Source of the DNA: UBA2942 sp045127535
GTDB taxonomy: Bacteria > Bacillota > Clostridia > Lachnospirales > Lachnospiraceae
Reading direction: 5' to 3'
Assembly (NCBI GenBank): GCA_045127535.1
Contig: JBGVQN010000001.1
Coordinates: 1 to 64,000, forward strand
Length of the DNA stretch: 64,000 nucleotides
Position numbers and translations under genes: made by a program. Positions 26,737 through 34,875 of this stretch are shown in pieces. Position 1 is the stretch's first letter. The number at the start of each line of letters is the position of its first letter. The notes under the pieces are model-generated. The model saw only the letters and a list, made by a program, of their open reading frames with translations, searched no databases and was not told the DNA's origin.

Positions 26737-27300
26737 CTATTTTTCTTTTAGGATCCTGCAGTTTCGCATTGCATATAAAACCAGGGAAGCCGTCATTGCA
26801 GCGAAACAAATGCACAGGAGGACATCGGAAAGTGTCACTGGTATATCTGTCCAGAGAATATGGATCGTGATAACCAGGTATAAAAGGCAGGTGTTGAGCT
26901 TGCCGTGCCAGTCAGCACCGTAGACTTTGCCGGTTTTGCGGATGACAAGGAGCCCTGTGATGCCCATGATGCATTCTTTGACAACAAAGAAAATCACCAA
27001 TCCCAGCATCATTGGAAATCTGGTCATGAGGCAGATCAATACTGCGATCTGGTTTAACTTATCCGCAATGGGATCCAGCGCCTTGCCTACCTCGCTGATC
27101 ATATTGAACTTGCGGGCGATCCAGCCGTCTGCTACATCTGTTGCGCTTGATATAAACAGCACCAACGCTGCCCACAAATACTCTTCCTTGGCGCAATACA
27201 GCCAGACAAAGAGAGGAATCAATGCCAGCCTGAATACTGACATTACATTGGGAATGGTTATAATTCTATTGGTATATTCTTTTTCTGTTTTACTCTTCAT
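26737..27300 (-). CDS. pgsA: CDP-alcohol phosphatidyltransferase (PGP synthase)
   Basis: Membrane enzyme condensing CDP-diacylglycerol with glycerol 3-phosphate to phosphatidylglycerol phosphate. The 187-residue protein holds the complete family motif D-x2-DG-x2-AR-x8-G-x3-D-x3-D as DVADGWIARKFN...GKALDPIAD, with several hydrophobic helices and the start ITIPNVMSVFRL typical of PgsA. It would consume the product of the Tam41-type enzyme at 12021-12947. PgsA is the best guess among CDP-alcohol transferases. Confidence 0.87.
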   Translation of the reverse strand: MKSKTEKEYTNRIITIPNVMSVFRLALIPLFVWLYCAKEEYLWAALVLFISSATDVADGWIARKFNMISEVGKALDPIADKLNQIAVLICLMTRFPMMLGLVIFFVVKECIMGITGLLVIRKTGKVYGADWHGKLNTCLLYLVITIHILWTDIPVTLSDVLLCICFAAMTASLVLYAMRNCRILKEK

Positions 27301-27376
27301 GTTTCTTTCTCCCCTAAACTATAACGCTCGCAGGCAGATTCTGACGAACGTGCAGGTATGTAAAAATGTACCTGGA

Positions 27377-28408
27377 TCATTTCTGGTTAAATTCCATGTT
27401 TGCAAAGATGCGTTCCATTCGTTCATCGGGGAACCGTTCATCGATAAATGCAAAAAAGGCATTGGATGGTTCCGAACCGTCTATTCTCTGGCTCCATCTT
27501 CCCACAGCCAGGCAGGTCACCACAATATTAAAAATAAAAAATGCAGTCAGAATCCATGTGATGATTTTACCAGCTTTGTTTGGGATTTTCAATATCACTT
27601 TGGCCATTCGGGGATAAATATTCTTTACCCATAGAACGCCTAAAAATCCCCAGAACACAGAATACAGCAGGCAGATCCTTCCATTTATATTAAACGGCAT
27701 ACTGCTGTAATCCCATGAACGGGAGCCCAGGAGCATTTCCTGTCCAAAGGAGCATACATACTCTAATACACTGCCTACCAGCATCCCCCCAAGGAAGGAA
27801 ATCCAGTTTCCCTTGTTGCGATACCGGTATAATGCCAGGGTCAAAGCCACTGCACCGGCTCCATAAAGCAAATTAAAAGGTCCATATACCAGACCAGAAC
27901 GGCTTTCCAGATATCCATTTTTCAGCAGGCACCAGAGCAGTTCCACAACCACTCCTGCAAAACTGCCTACAAAACAAATCAGTAAAATCTTATACAGATT
28001 AATCCCCTGGGCAAAATGATTGGCTCTCTGTTCTTCCAGATCAATCACTCCATTGGCAGGAGGGCCAGGAATGATTTTTTTCTTTCTGCTTTTTTGTACA
28101 TCATTCCAACGGGCATCCAGCTCATCATTCATATCAGCGGTATAACAATATGCCTTTACCATATTAGCGGATGCACGTTTATAAGATTTATATCTATTCT
28201 TTACTTCTTTCTGCAGTGCTTCTGTATGTTCTTCCTCAACTATCCGGACATAATATTCCTCTAACTGCTTTCTTGTCTGTTTTGCCGTTTCTAACAGCTC
28301 CCTGCTTTGTATTTCCAGATCTGTCACAAGCAAATCTGCTTTCTGTTTTTCTCCCTGACTTTCCAGAAGACTTTCTTCTGGATTCCTATTTTTCTTTGTA
28401 TTGTTCAT
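27377..28408 (-). CDS. Membrane protein of the PF06541 (CmpB-like, putative ABC permease) family
   Basis: 343 residues. The first 130 are soluble and helical with coiled-coil character; the rest has about five membrane helices and the family stretch GLVYGPFNLLYGAGAVALTL, VGSVLEYVCSFGQEMLLGSRSWDYS and NGRICLLYSVFWGFLGVLWV. The family is annotated as putative ABC-transporter type IV but has no ATPase domain and no proven function. GGAGA precedes the chosen ATG at 28408; a longer frame upstream overlaps the next gene and lacks a site. Confidence 0.75.
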   Translation of the reverse strand: MNNTKKNRNPEESLLESQGEKQKADLLVTDLEIQSRELLETAKQTRKQLEEYYVRIVEEEHTEALQKEVKNRYKSYKRASANMVKAYCYTADMNDELDARWNDVQKSRKKKIIPGPPANGVIDLEEQRANHFAQGINLYKILLICFVGSFAGVVVELLWCLLKNGYLESRSGLVYGPFNLLYGAGAVALTLALYRYRNKGNWISFLGGMLVGSVLEYVCSFGQEMLLGSRSWDYSSMPFNINGRICLLYSVFWGFLGVLWVKNIYPRMAKVILKIPNKAGKIITWILTAFFIFNIVVTCLAVGRWSQRIDGSEPSNAFFAFIDERFPDERMERIFANMEFNQK

Positions 28409-28490
28409 AAATGTTCTCCACTTCTGTATTTTTGAACAGCACTCGTTCCCGGCGGATCTTCTTTCTGCAAAAAACTCTCTTTTTTCATAA

Positions 28491-29144
28491 CTATGCCAGC
28501 CCCAAAAATGCTTCCCATAAATCTGCTGCATCTGCCGTATCCCGCCTGCGCCTGCCAAAGCTCATCCGCTCCGGATGCCATTGCACAGAAAGAATGGGCA
28601 GATATGCATGTTCCAAGGCTTCAATGACATATTCCTCACCATCTCTCCAGTAAGCACTGACTTTCAGGCAGTCTGGTACCATTCCTACACCCTGGTGATG
28701 CCAGGAATTTACCATCATGGTCTTCCCATAAATCTGTTCTAACACACTTCCCGGGCAGTTTTGTATGAGATGAATGCTGTCTTTTCCCTCTTTCCCTGTA
28801 TGACGGTCTGCAGACCCAATATGCTGTATTACCGTTCCTCCAAAATACACATTGATCAGCTGATGGCCTTTACAAATGCCAAGTACCGGTATGCCAGCCT
28901 CTATGGCCCGCTGCAACATCACCGCCTGGGCTGAATCCAGCATTGGATCTAAATTCCGGGAACCATTGTTCTCCTCTCCCCAGAAAGAAGGAGCAATATC
29001 ACCGCCTCCGGGCAGAACCAGCCCATCACACCATGAGACTTCCTCGGGACATAACGTGACCCGCGGCCTTTTTCCCACATATAAAAGCGCATTGACATAG
29101 TTGACAGTATAATCCATTTTACCTGCAATTGCAATCACTGTCAT
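28491..29144 (-). CDS. Class I glutamine amidotransferase-like (gamma-Glu-GABA hydrolase type, peptidase C26)
   Basis: 217 residues with the PuuD-type layout: DGLVLPGGGDIAPSFW, the nucleophile elbow GICKGHQLINVYFGG (catalytic Cys) and the His-Glu of SVQWHPE. Likely cleaves a gamma-glutamyl amide. Its start is 6 nt from the end of the staygreen-family gene, suggesting one transcript. Confidence 0.85.
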   Translation of the reverse strand: MTVIAIAGKMDYTVNYVNALLYVGKRPRVTLCPEEVSWCDGLVLPGGGDIAPSFWGEENNGSRNLDPMLDSAQAVMLQRAIEAGIPVLGICKGHQLINVYFGGTVIQHIGSADRHTGKEGKDSIHLIQNCPGSVLEQIYGKTMMVNSWHHQGVGMVPDCLKVSAYWRDGEEYVIEALEHAYLPILSVQWHPERMSFGRRRRDTADAADLWEAFLGLA

Positions 29145-29150
29145 ATGTGC

Positions 29151-29567
29151 TCACCGCCTTTCCTTTTTTAAGTCAAAGCAGTAAAAAGAGCCTCCACCCG
29201 CCTCTTGAAAATAAATCAATACCGGAGCCTGCTCCAGTTTAGGATGACTCTGAAATAACGCTTCATCTCCCTGACGCAGAGCGTCCAGTGCTGTCTCCAT
29301 CTCTTTCATAAAGATTTTTTTACGAATACCTTTGCTATCCTCAATTCCTTCACCGGATACCAGCACTTTTCCAAGAAGTACAGGCACTCCATCCAGATTC
29401 ACCCATTGCAAAATCACTTCATCCCGTGCAGTTTTGTACAAATCTCTGGCGAAGCTGCTCCCTATGGTAACAAACAAATCACCTGTTGCGTCATCATGGG
29501 TAATCGTATACTTCCTATTTTCCAGCTCCGGTCTTTCCCGGAACTCTGTCCATACTTTTCCAGACAT
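29151..29567 (-). CDS. Staygreen-family protein
   Basis: A 138-residue protein that matches the staygreen family (PF12638), whose plant and some bacterial members remove Mg from chlorophyll a. Recognisable segments: RKYTITHDDATGDLFVTIG (compare the plant YTLTHSD), ARDEVILQW, and FMKEMETALDALRQGDEALFQSHPKLEQAPVLIYFQ. Residues corresponding by pattern to the proposed catalytic His and two Asp are present (H24, D26, D49). The organism gives no sign of photosynthesis, so the physiological substrate is unknown; another metal-tetrapyrrole is one possibility. Identification is from motif memory, without a search. Confidence 0.75.
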   Translation of the reverse strand: MSGKVWTEFRERPELENRKYTITHDDATGDLFVTIGSSFARDLYKTARDEVILQWVNLDGVPVLLGKVLVSGEGIEDSKGIRKKIFMKEMETALDALRQGDEALFQSHPKLEQAPVLIYFQEAGGGSFYCFDLKKERR

Positions 29568-29663
29568 ATGAACTGCCCTGCCTTACAGTTTTCCTTTTCC
29601 ACAGACCCTTTGGATCCGCAAAAAGACTTCAAAATACTATATGCCCTGGCAGCCTGAAATGTA

Positions 29664-30167
29664 TCAATAACTGCGGATGGGATCAGAATCCTCACCTGTG
29701 GATTTTTCAATTTTCCGGATTTCTACATAATAACCATAGGAATCATCCACCTTTACATAAACTCTGTCCCCTTCTTTACAGCCTCTGATTGCTTTTCCAA
29801 GCTGGGACTCAATACTAATCAGTCCATGCAGGGAATCTCCTCTCATGGTGGTGACCAGCTTAACTTCTTCTGTCTCATCATCTTCCTCAAAATACAATGT
29901 GACCCTGTCATTGATTCCAATTTCCTCTGCAGAGCTGTGGTCTTCTATCACCACTGCAGTTTTAATCATATTTTCCAGATAGCGGATACGGCTTTCGTTT
30001 TTGTTTTTATCTTTTTTGGCAGCATGGTACTCAAAATTTTCACTCAGATCCCCTTGTGCCCGTGCTTCTTTTACCGCTTCCAAAGCTTCCTTGCGCACCA
30101 CCAGTTTACGGTACTCGATTTCCTCTTTCATCTTATCAATATCACTTTGTGTCATTCTGTCATGCAT
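29664..30167 (-). CDS. greA: GreA/GreB-family transcript cleavage factor
   Basis: 167 residues: N-terminal antiparallel coiled coil with the acidic tip motif ARAQGDLSENFEYHAAKKDK, then the FKBP-like C-terminal domain (SIESQLGKAIRGCKEGDRVYVKV). These factors enter the RNA polymerase secondary channel and promote cleavage of backtracked RNA. AAGGAGGAG lies upstream of the ATG. A second greA elsewhere is possible, so the symbol is tentative. Confidence 0.85.
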   Translation of the reverse strand: MHDRMTQSDIDKMKEEIEYRKLVVRKEALEAVKEARAQGDLSENFEYHAAKKDKNKNESRIRYLENMIKTAVVIEDHSSAEEIGINDRVTLYFEEDDETEEVKLVTTMRGDSLHGLISIESQLGKAIRGCKEGDRVYVKVDDSYGYYVEIRKIEKSTGEDSDPIRSY

Positions 30168-30299
30168 AAAACTCCTCCTTGGGGCAAGCTTCTTATTACA
30201 TTCTTACTATTGCCCTCTGCATTCTCTTGATTTATAATAATGACCAGGTAATTGATCAGTATTCCTCATTGCCAAATAATCGTTATAGGGGGAAACATT

Positions 30300-31121
30300 A
30301 TGAAAAGTCTTTTTGTTCTGGCACAGATGGAAGCCTCTCCTGATGCAGATCTCAACCTGCAAAAAGCTGCATTGGCAGTCAAAGAAGCTGCTGAAATCTA
30401 TCATGGAGATATGATTATTTTCCCGGAAGTCTATATGGACGGGCATCCGGCAAAGACCCCCAGAGAACAGATTCTCTCCACCGCCCAGCCATTATCCGGT
30501 TCCTTTGTACAGGGCATGCAGCAGCTTGCAAAAACATACCACATCTGGATGATTTTTGGTATGACAGAACCTGCTGCCAATCCATCTGATGACAGAACTT
30601 ATAATACCACTGTTATCTTAGATTCCGAAGGCTCCATTGTCAAGACCTACCACAAGACCCACATGTACGATGCCTTTGGCACCAGGGAAACAGATACGTA
30701 CCAGTCTGGTGACGCTCTTTTTACACCTATAGACACTCCTTTTGGACGCATAGGTCTATTTGTATGCTATGAGCTGCGTTTCCCGGAAATTGCCAGAATT
30801 CAGGCACTGCAAGGGGCTGAAATCCTCATTGTGCCTGCAGCATGGAACAAAGGGGACTTAAAAAGCAGCCACTGGAAAACCCTGCTTACTGCCAGAGCCC
30901 TGGAAAATACGGTATATGTACTGGGCTGTGATTTATACAGTCAGGATACCTATATGGGAGAAAGTATGGCAGTAGACCCTATGGGCGTTCCTTTTGCATG
31001 CGGAGGCGAAGGAAACAGACTCATTCCATGTGTCGTAGATACCAAACGCATATATGAAGTCCGCAAAAAGCTTTCCTGTCTGGAAAACAGACGCAGCGAC
31101 CTTTATCACGGCCTGAATTAA
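30300..31121 (+). CDS. Nitrilase-superfamily amidase (omega-amidase-like)
   Basis: A 273-residue carbon-nitrogen hydrolase with the complete Glu-Lys-Cys triad: E43 in FPEVYM, K119 in YHKTHMYD and C156 in FVCYELRFPE. The YHKxHMYDAFG and CYELRFPE forms resemble the Nit2/omega-amidase branch, which hydrolyses alpha-ketoglutaramate. Start at 30300 is preferred for the AGGGGGAAAC site. Single gene in its orientation. Confidence 0.85.
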   Translation: MKSLFVLAQMEASPDADLNLQKAALAVKEAAEIYHGDMIIFPEVYMDGHPAKTPREQILSTAQPLSGSFVQGMQQLAKTYHIWMIFGMTEPAANPSDDRTYNTTVILDSEGSIVKTYHKTHMYDAFGTRETDTYQSGDALFTPIDTPFGRIGLFVCYELRFPEIARIQALQGAEILIVPAAWNKGDLKSSHWKTLLTARALENTVYVLGCDLYSQDTYMGESMAVDPMGVPFACGGEGNRLIPCVVDTKRIYEVRKKLSCLENRRSDLYHGLN

Positions 31122-31207
31122 GCCTGTCTCCTGTATATCCCATACAGTTTTTACTTCTGCCGATATGCTACCCAATCTGTATGCATATCCGGCAGAGGTC
31201 TGAATGT

Positions 31208-31241
31208 AAAAAGGGAAGTATATCATTCCAATACACTTCCC
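31208..31241 (-). terminator. Terminator of the tmRNA gene
   Basis: Minus strand GGGAAGTGTAT pairs with ATATACTTCCC and is followed by TTTTT; about 35 nt beyond the tmRNA 3' end. Confidence 0.85.
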
Positions 31242-31275
31242 AGATTACATATTATTTTGTTATTCCATTTCTCAA

Positions 31276-31619
31276 TGGAGCTGAGGGGAATCGAACCCCT
31301 GTCCGAAAGCCCATCCATTACAGCTTCTTCCATCACAGTCACTCTTTTGACGTTCCCTCCTCATTCCGCCGAGAGACAGGCTGAATGATTCAGTAGCTTC
31401 ATCAATCTTCTGCTGCCGCAAAGCTTAAGCAACAGAGGGCCCCGCAAAGTCGATGCCAGGTTCTCTAACAGCGGGTGGTCAGAGGCTGACAGCTGCCATT
31501 AGGCAGCGAATGCAAGATTTTCGTCTGCGTTTAATTTTAAAGTCCGGCGATTAACGTGATTCCGGGATCACGGATGGCTACCATAAATTCAAAACCCCCG
31601 TCGAAACCAGTACAACCCC
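31276..31619 (-). ncRNA. ssrA: Transfer-messenger RNA
   Basis: One-piece tmRNA of about 344 nt. The 5' end GGGGTTG pairs with CAGCTCC at the 3' end, giving the alanine-type acceptor stem; the T-arm reads GGGGTTCGATTCCCC, and the family 5' motif TTTCGACGGGG is present. The tag reading frame after AAAC is GCA GAC GAA AAT CTT GCA TTC GCT GCC TAA, encoding ADENLAFAA. CCA is not encoded. Works with SmpB (34411-34875) to free stalled ribosomes; RNase R, encoded next to smpB, degrades tagged messages. Confidence 0.96.
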
Positions 31620-31671
31620 TAAGAAGCAGTGTGGTTTACAGACGAACCATTCTTTCCTGAATGGTCTTTTC

Positions 31672-31700
31672 ATTTTACTATATGGCAGCAGTTCTGTCAA
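31672..31700 (-). promoter_or_regulatory. Predicted ssrA promoter
   Basis: Minus strand TTGACA (31695-31700), 17-nt spacer, TAAAAT (31672-31677). The predicted start is about 45 nt upstream of mature tmRNA; this leader contains an ACCATTC/GAATGGT hairpin and would be removed by RNase P. Confidence 0.7.
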
Positions 31701-31739
31701 TCATTTTTTGAAACTTTACATTTCCGATAGAGTTCACCC

Positions 31740-32036
31740 TTATCTCACATCATCATAGTGCGTCCACATTCTAATTACTTTGATTGTTCCACGATATTCA
31801 ATACCATTTTCCAAAAAAGGATCCTCGTAGACCTGGTATACCAACCTATGCTGTACATTGATTCTTCTTGATAAAATACCGTCTAACTTTCCAACCAGTT
31901 TCTCATATCTGGGAGGATTCTGATACGGATTCTCACGTATCAGCTCAACCAATGCTTTTGCCTTATGTGCAATGTTTGCTGCTTTCAGTTTATCCAAATC
32001 CTTCAACGCCTGCTTCGTGTATACAATTCTGTACAT
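31740..32036 (-). CDS. Txe/YoeB-family mRNA interferase toxin
   Basis: 98 residues of the RelE superfamily, YoeB branch: LSRRINVQHRLVYQVYED (residues 55-72) and the C-terminal WTHYDDV with the catalytic His-Tyr pair (93-94). Such toxins cleave mRNA in the ribosomal A site. The start codon follows directly on the antitoxin stop (TAAATG). Confidence 0.9.
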   Translation of the reverse strand: MYRIVYTKQALKDLDKLKAANIAHKAKALVELIRENPYQNPPRYEKLVGKLDGILSRRINVQHRLVYQVYEDPFLENGIEYRGTIKVIRMWTHYDDVR

Positions 32037-32285
32037 TTACCACTCTACCATATCCTCTGAAATGCAATTCTCAATAGACTCTTTTGCACCCTCTAAAATA
32101 GATTGTGTCATGTTTGGAATAGAATCCAAATATAGTGTCTCTTGTATTGCACTCCAATCTTCTTCTGATATCAGTACTGCATTTGCCTTTTTTCCAACAA
32201 TTAGCGTCGGTTCGTGATACCGACTGACAGCTTCAACCAGGTTATAGAGGTCCTTTCTTGCATTTGTTATATTAATCGTTGACAT
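32037..32285 (-). CDS. Phd/YefM-family antitoxin
   Basis: 82 residues: NITNARKDLYNLVEAVSRYHEPTLIVGKKANAVLISEEDWSAIQETLYL is the standard Phd/YefM DNA-binding fold; the acidic C-terminus would wrap the toxin. AAGGAG before the ATG. First gene of the pair, with the operator-like palindrome about 170 bp upstream. Confidence 0.9.
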   Translation of the reverse strand: MSTINITNARKDLYNLVEAVSRYHEPTLIVGKKANAVLISEEDWSAIQETLYLDSIPNMTQSILEGAKESIENCISEDMVEW

Positions 32286-32452
32286 AAAAATCTCCTTTTC
32301 CCAATACTCTCTTGATTTATTTTATATATGTTTCCCCAAAAGAATGCAATCCTTTTGTTTTCTCGTACATCCCTTTATTACAACTGCCCATAAATGTGAC
32401 TTTGCAATAAAGCCATTTCCATTTGAATGACGAGATTTTATATGTCACCTTC

Positions 32453-32481
32453 ATTATAACGTACGCTTTTGCGTACGTCAA
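32453..32481 (-). promoter_or_regulatory. Promoter with embedded palindromic operator for the toxin-antitoxin pair
   Basis: Minus strand TTGACG (32476-32481), 17-nt spacer, TATAAT (32453-32458). The spacer and part of the -35 form a 20-bp perfect palindrome ACGTACGC-AAAA-GCGTACGT (32459-32478). Binding there would block RNA polymerase, as expected of YefM-type autoregulation. The leader to the antitoxin start is long, about 165 nt. Confidence 0.55.
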
Positions 32482-32862
32482 GTACCTATGCTATTATGTT
32501 CCAATAGATTTTTCTTGTAATTATCAACAAAAAAGAACCACAACACCTCAGCCTCTAAAGCTAAATACATTACGGTTCTTCTTTGTATGCACGTACATTT
32601 TCAAAATACTCAGCCAACGAGCCCTACACATTTTTATCCCCTGGATCTATCTCCGTATGGATGATTGCTTTATCAGCCTATCATTTGACATGTGTACTCT
32701 TTGTACATACGTCCATCAATCCGCTTTTGCGTATGTTGATCCGGCAGATTATTTATAAAAATAACAGTCTGTTATTCCATAACAATCCCAGCAATTGTTT
32801 AGCACTATTTTCACATCTGAAATATAATTTAGTGGAATTTCATAGCTTTCTGGATTCATACT
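32482..32862. other. Intergenic stretch with degenerate coding traces
   Basis: No intact gene. On the minus strand one frame reads AIIHTEIDPGDKNV, a stop, then GSLAEYFENVRAYKEEP and a final stop at about 32573, which looks like the tail of a small gene broken by stops. A second CGCTTTTGCGTATGTTGA segment (32720-32737) resembles half of the operator palindrome at 32459. This looks like decayed accessory DNA. Confidence 0.35.
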
Positions 32863-33147
32863 TTGATATTGTCAATATCAACCGTTTACTTTTGTACCTT
32901 CCTGCGCCTGTTGGTCATTCCGTTTGCCACGATCCTGCTGTTATCTCTGCTGCCCAAGGACTATCTGGTGCTAAAGCAGACCATTTTGATCGCAGCTGCT
33001 GCTCCGGTTGGAGCCAATGTAGCCATCTTTGCCAACCTGCATGGGCAAAATGATACTCAGGCAGTCAAAGATGTGTGCCTGAGTACCATTTTGTGTATTT
33101 TGAGTTATCCTGTTGTATTAGGAGCTGCAAATCTGCTTTGGATTTAA
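32863..33147 (+). pseudogene. C-terminal remnant of an AEC-family (auxin efflux carrier/malate permease type) transporter
   Basis: Only the last roughly 80 residues of a membrane transporter are present: LRLLVIPFATILLLSLLP, LKQTILIAAAAPVGANVAIFANLHGQ and LSTILCILSYPVVLGAANLLW. These match the final helices of the PF03547 family. The first three quarters are missing and there is no ribosome binding site, so it is a truncation product. Confidence 0.65.
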
Positions 33148-33183
33148 GCCATTGATTTGTGTATCATCCTTTACACGCCTCAC

Positions 33184-34209
33184 TTACAGCTTGATCTGCG
33201 CCGCCTCATCTGTCAGGAAACATACGTATGCCTCATCAAACCACCGATGCAGGTTTTCTTCCATAAATTCCTCCAGCAATCCATTGATCATCCGCAGGCA
33301 CTTCAACTCCACCTCATCTGCATAACTAAACAATGCCAGAGGCTTGTTGCCATGGATCAGGTTGCAGCGGAAATAATAGGAAAACTGGGTCAGCAGATAG
33401 CCATATGCAGAAAGCTGGTATGGTTTCAGCGTTTCTTTTCGCACCAGCTTGTCTTCAATGGCTGCTGCCAGTTCTCTGTAATGGCCTTCTTCCAATGCGT
33501 TTCGGGTGGCAGGCTCATTGCTGCATCTGCGGATCAGCGCTATGACCTCGTGGGCAATGATAGACTTATCCTCCTCCTGGATGGTTTCGCACCCGATCCC
33601 CAACAGCTCCTGCATATAGATGATCTGCTTATACTCTCTCTTTACAGGCTGGTCATTATGGGTCTCAGAGATTTTTTTTGCAAAAAATCCATACATTCCA
33701 TTAAAAGCCATCCACAGATAGATAAACCGCTCTGATTCAAAATGCTTGCTTTTGCTGATAATAAAAGCAGTCAAGGCTGCCATACGGGAGTCTGCCTTTG
33801 TCTTTGTCTGCGACAATATGCCCTGGAGGGCAGTGTTGTCCCAGCTTGTCACAAAGGGATGCTCCAGCTTTCCGATCACCAGAGAATAAATGGGCGGTAT
33901 ATGTCCCTGCGCTGTATCCACTATGGTCTCACAGTCATCATCGATCTGGACAGAGATGGTTTTGATATTGATATTTTCAGAGTACAAAATCAGATGCAGC
34001 ATCAACGCTTTCTTGATGGCATCCGGAAACAGATAGCTGCCCTGAGAAAGCATTTCTGCCCGGTCATACACTTTGGTCAGCTCTGCTGTAATGCAGATGG
34101 CATTTCGGGACATATCAATGAATATATTTTTGGTATTACCAAAATCATATGTAAAATGTCTGTTTCCCTTTTGTTTATTTATCATGATCTTATGTACATG
34201 CTTTGCCAT
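33184..34209 (-). CDS. Unknown protein with HEPN-like C-terminal region
   Basis: 341 residues, family not recognised. The helical C-terminal half ends in SYYFRCNLIHGNKP (277-290), in which R281-x4-H286 matches the RX4-6H signature of HEPN ribonuclease domains, in the form seen in Apea-like HEPN proteins (RNxxxHG). The N-terminal half (1-150) is mixed alpha/beta. HEPN proteins are frequent in toxin and antiphage systems, and this one sits among accessory genes between tmRNA and smpB. No obvious antitoxin partner adjoins it, so its role is open. Confidence 0.6.
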   Translation of the reverse strand: MAKHVHKIMINKQKGNRHFTYDFGNTKNIFIDMSRNAICITAELTKVYDRAEMLSQGSYLFPDAIKKALMLHLILYSENINIKTISVQIDDDCETIVDTAQGHIPPIYSLVIGKLEHPFVTSWDNTALQGILSQTKTKADSRMAALTAFIISKSKHFESERFIYLWMAFNGMYGFFAKKISETHNDQPVKREYKQIIYMQELLGIGCETIQEEDKSIIAHEVIALIRRCSNEPATRNALEEGHYRELAAAIEDKLVRKETLKPYQLSAYGYLLTQFSYYFRCNLIHGNKPLALFSYADEVELKCLRMINGLLEEFMEENLHRWFDEAYVCFLTDEAAQIKL

Positions 34210-34234
34210 TCCATTTCACCGATGGTTATCGTTT

Positions 34235-34307
34235 CAAAAAAACACCAACGGCATCCCTTTCATTTTCTGCAGTCAAGGCTTTTTATGGCTGTTTTCACCG
34301 GGATGCC
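34235..34307 (-). terminator. Terminator-like hairpin after smpB
   Basis: Minus strand GGCATCCC (34300-34307) pairs with GGGATGCC (34250-34257) across a 42-nt internal part, followed by GTTGGTGTTTTTTT. Separates smpB from the HEPN-like gene. Confidence 0.5.
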
Positions 34308-34410
34308 TGTCATTTATTCTTACAAGTACAGTGCAGCCCTATACTTTAGCTGCATGACACATTCTGAATATAATATACGCTTTTCCTGAAACAGAAGTGT
34401 CTGCCTTTCC

Positions 34411-34875
34411 TTAGATATTTTTCACCTTAAAATCACGCTCAGTTTCCCGGCGCAGATCCTTCTTTGCCAGGTCATCCCGCTTATCGTGCAGCTTCTTACC
34501 TCTTGCCAGGGCAATTTCCATCTTCACCAGACTGCCTTTGAAATATACCCGCAGGGGCACGATGGTGTATCCTTTGGTGGCGATCTTACCGATCATCTTG
34601 TTGATCTCATACCCATGGAGCAGCAGCTTGCGCACCCGCAGGGGATCTTTGTTAAATATATTGCCTTTTTCATAGGGGCTGATATGCATGCCGTATACAT
34701 ATACCTCGCCTTTTTCCACACGGATAAAGGATTCCTTCAGGCTGCATTTGCCCATACGCAGAGACTTTACCTCTGTGCCGGCTAAGGAAATGCCGGCCTC
34801 AAAGGTGTCCTCTATAAAAAAGTCATGATATGCCTTTTTGTTATTGGCGATCAGTTTAATGCTTTCTTTTCCCAT
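34411..34875 (-). CDS. smpB: SsrA-binding protein SmpB
   Basis: 154 residues. SmpB binds the tRNA-like part of tmRNA and fills the decoding centre. Hallmarks: NKKAYHDFFIEDTFEAGISLAGTEVKSLR, GMHISPYEKGN, PLRVRKLLLH, LKxxLARGKKLHDKRDDLAKKD. The ATG at 34875 overlaps the end of rnr by 20 nt, with AGAGG upstream, so expression is coupled to rnr. Confidence 0.96.
   Translation of the reverse strand: MGKESIKLIANNKKAYHDFFIEDTFEAGISLAGTEVKSLRMGKCSLKESFIRVEKGEVYVYGMHISPYEKGNIFNKDPLRVRKLLLHGYEINKMIGKIATKGYTIVPLRVYFKGSLVKMEIALARGKKLHDKRDDLAKKDLRRETERDFKVKNI

Noticed and set aside
28408..28558. Longer N-terminus for the PF06541 membrane protein
   Set aside because: The extra 50 codons overlap the preceding amidase gene and have no ribosome binding site, while GGAGA precedes the ATG at 28408.
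32423..33053. Plus-strand frames of 111 and 156 codons upstream of the transporter fragment
   Set aside because: Composition is not protein-like, they overlap each other in different frames and have no start signals; the region is better read as decayed DNA.
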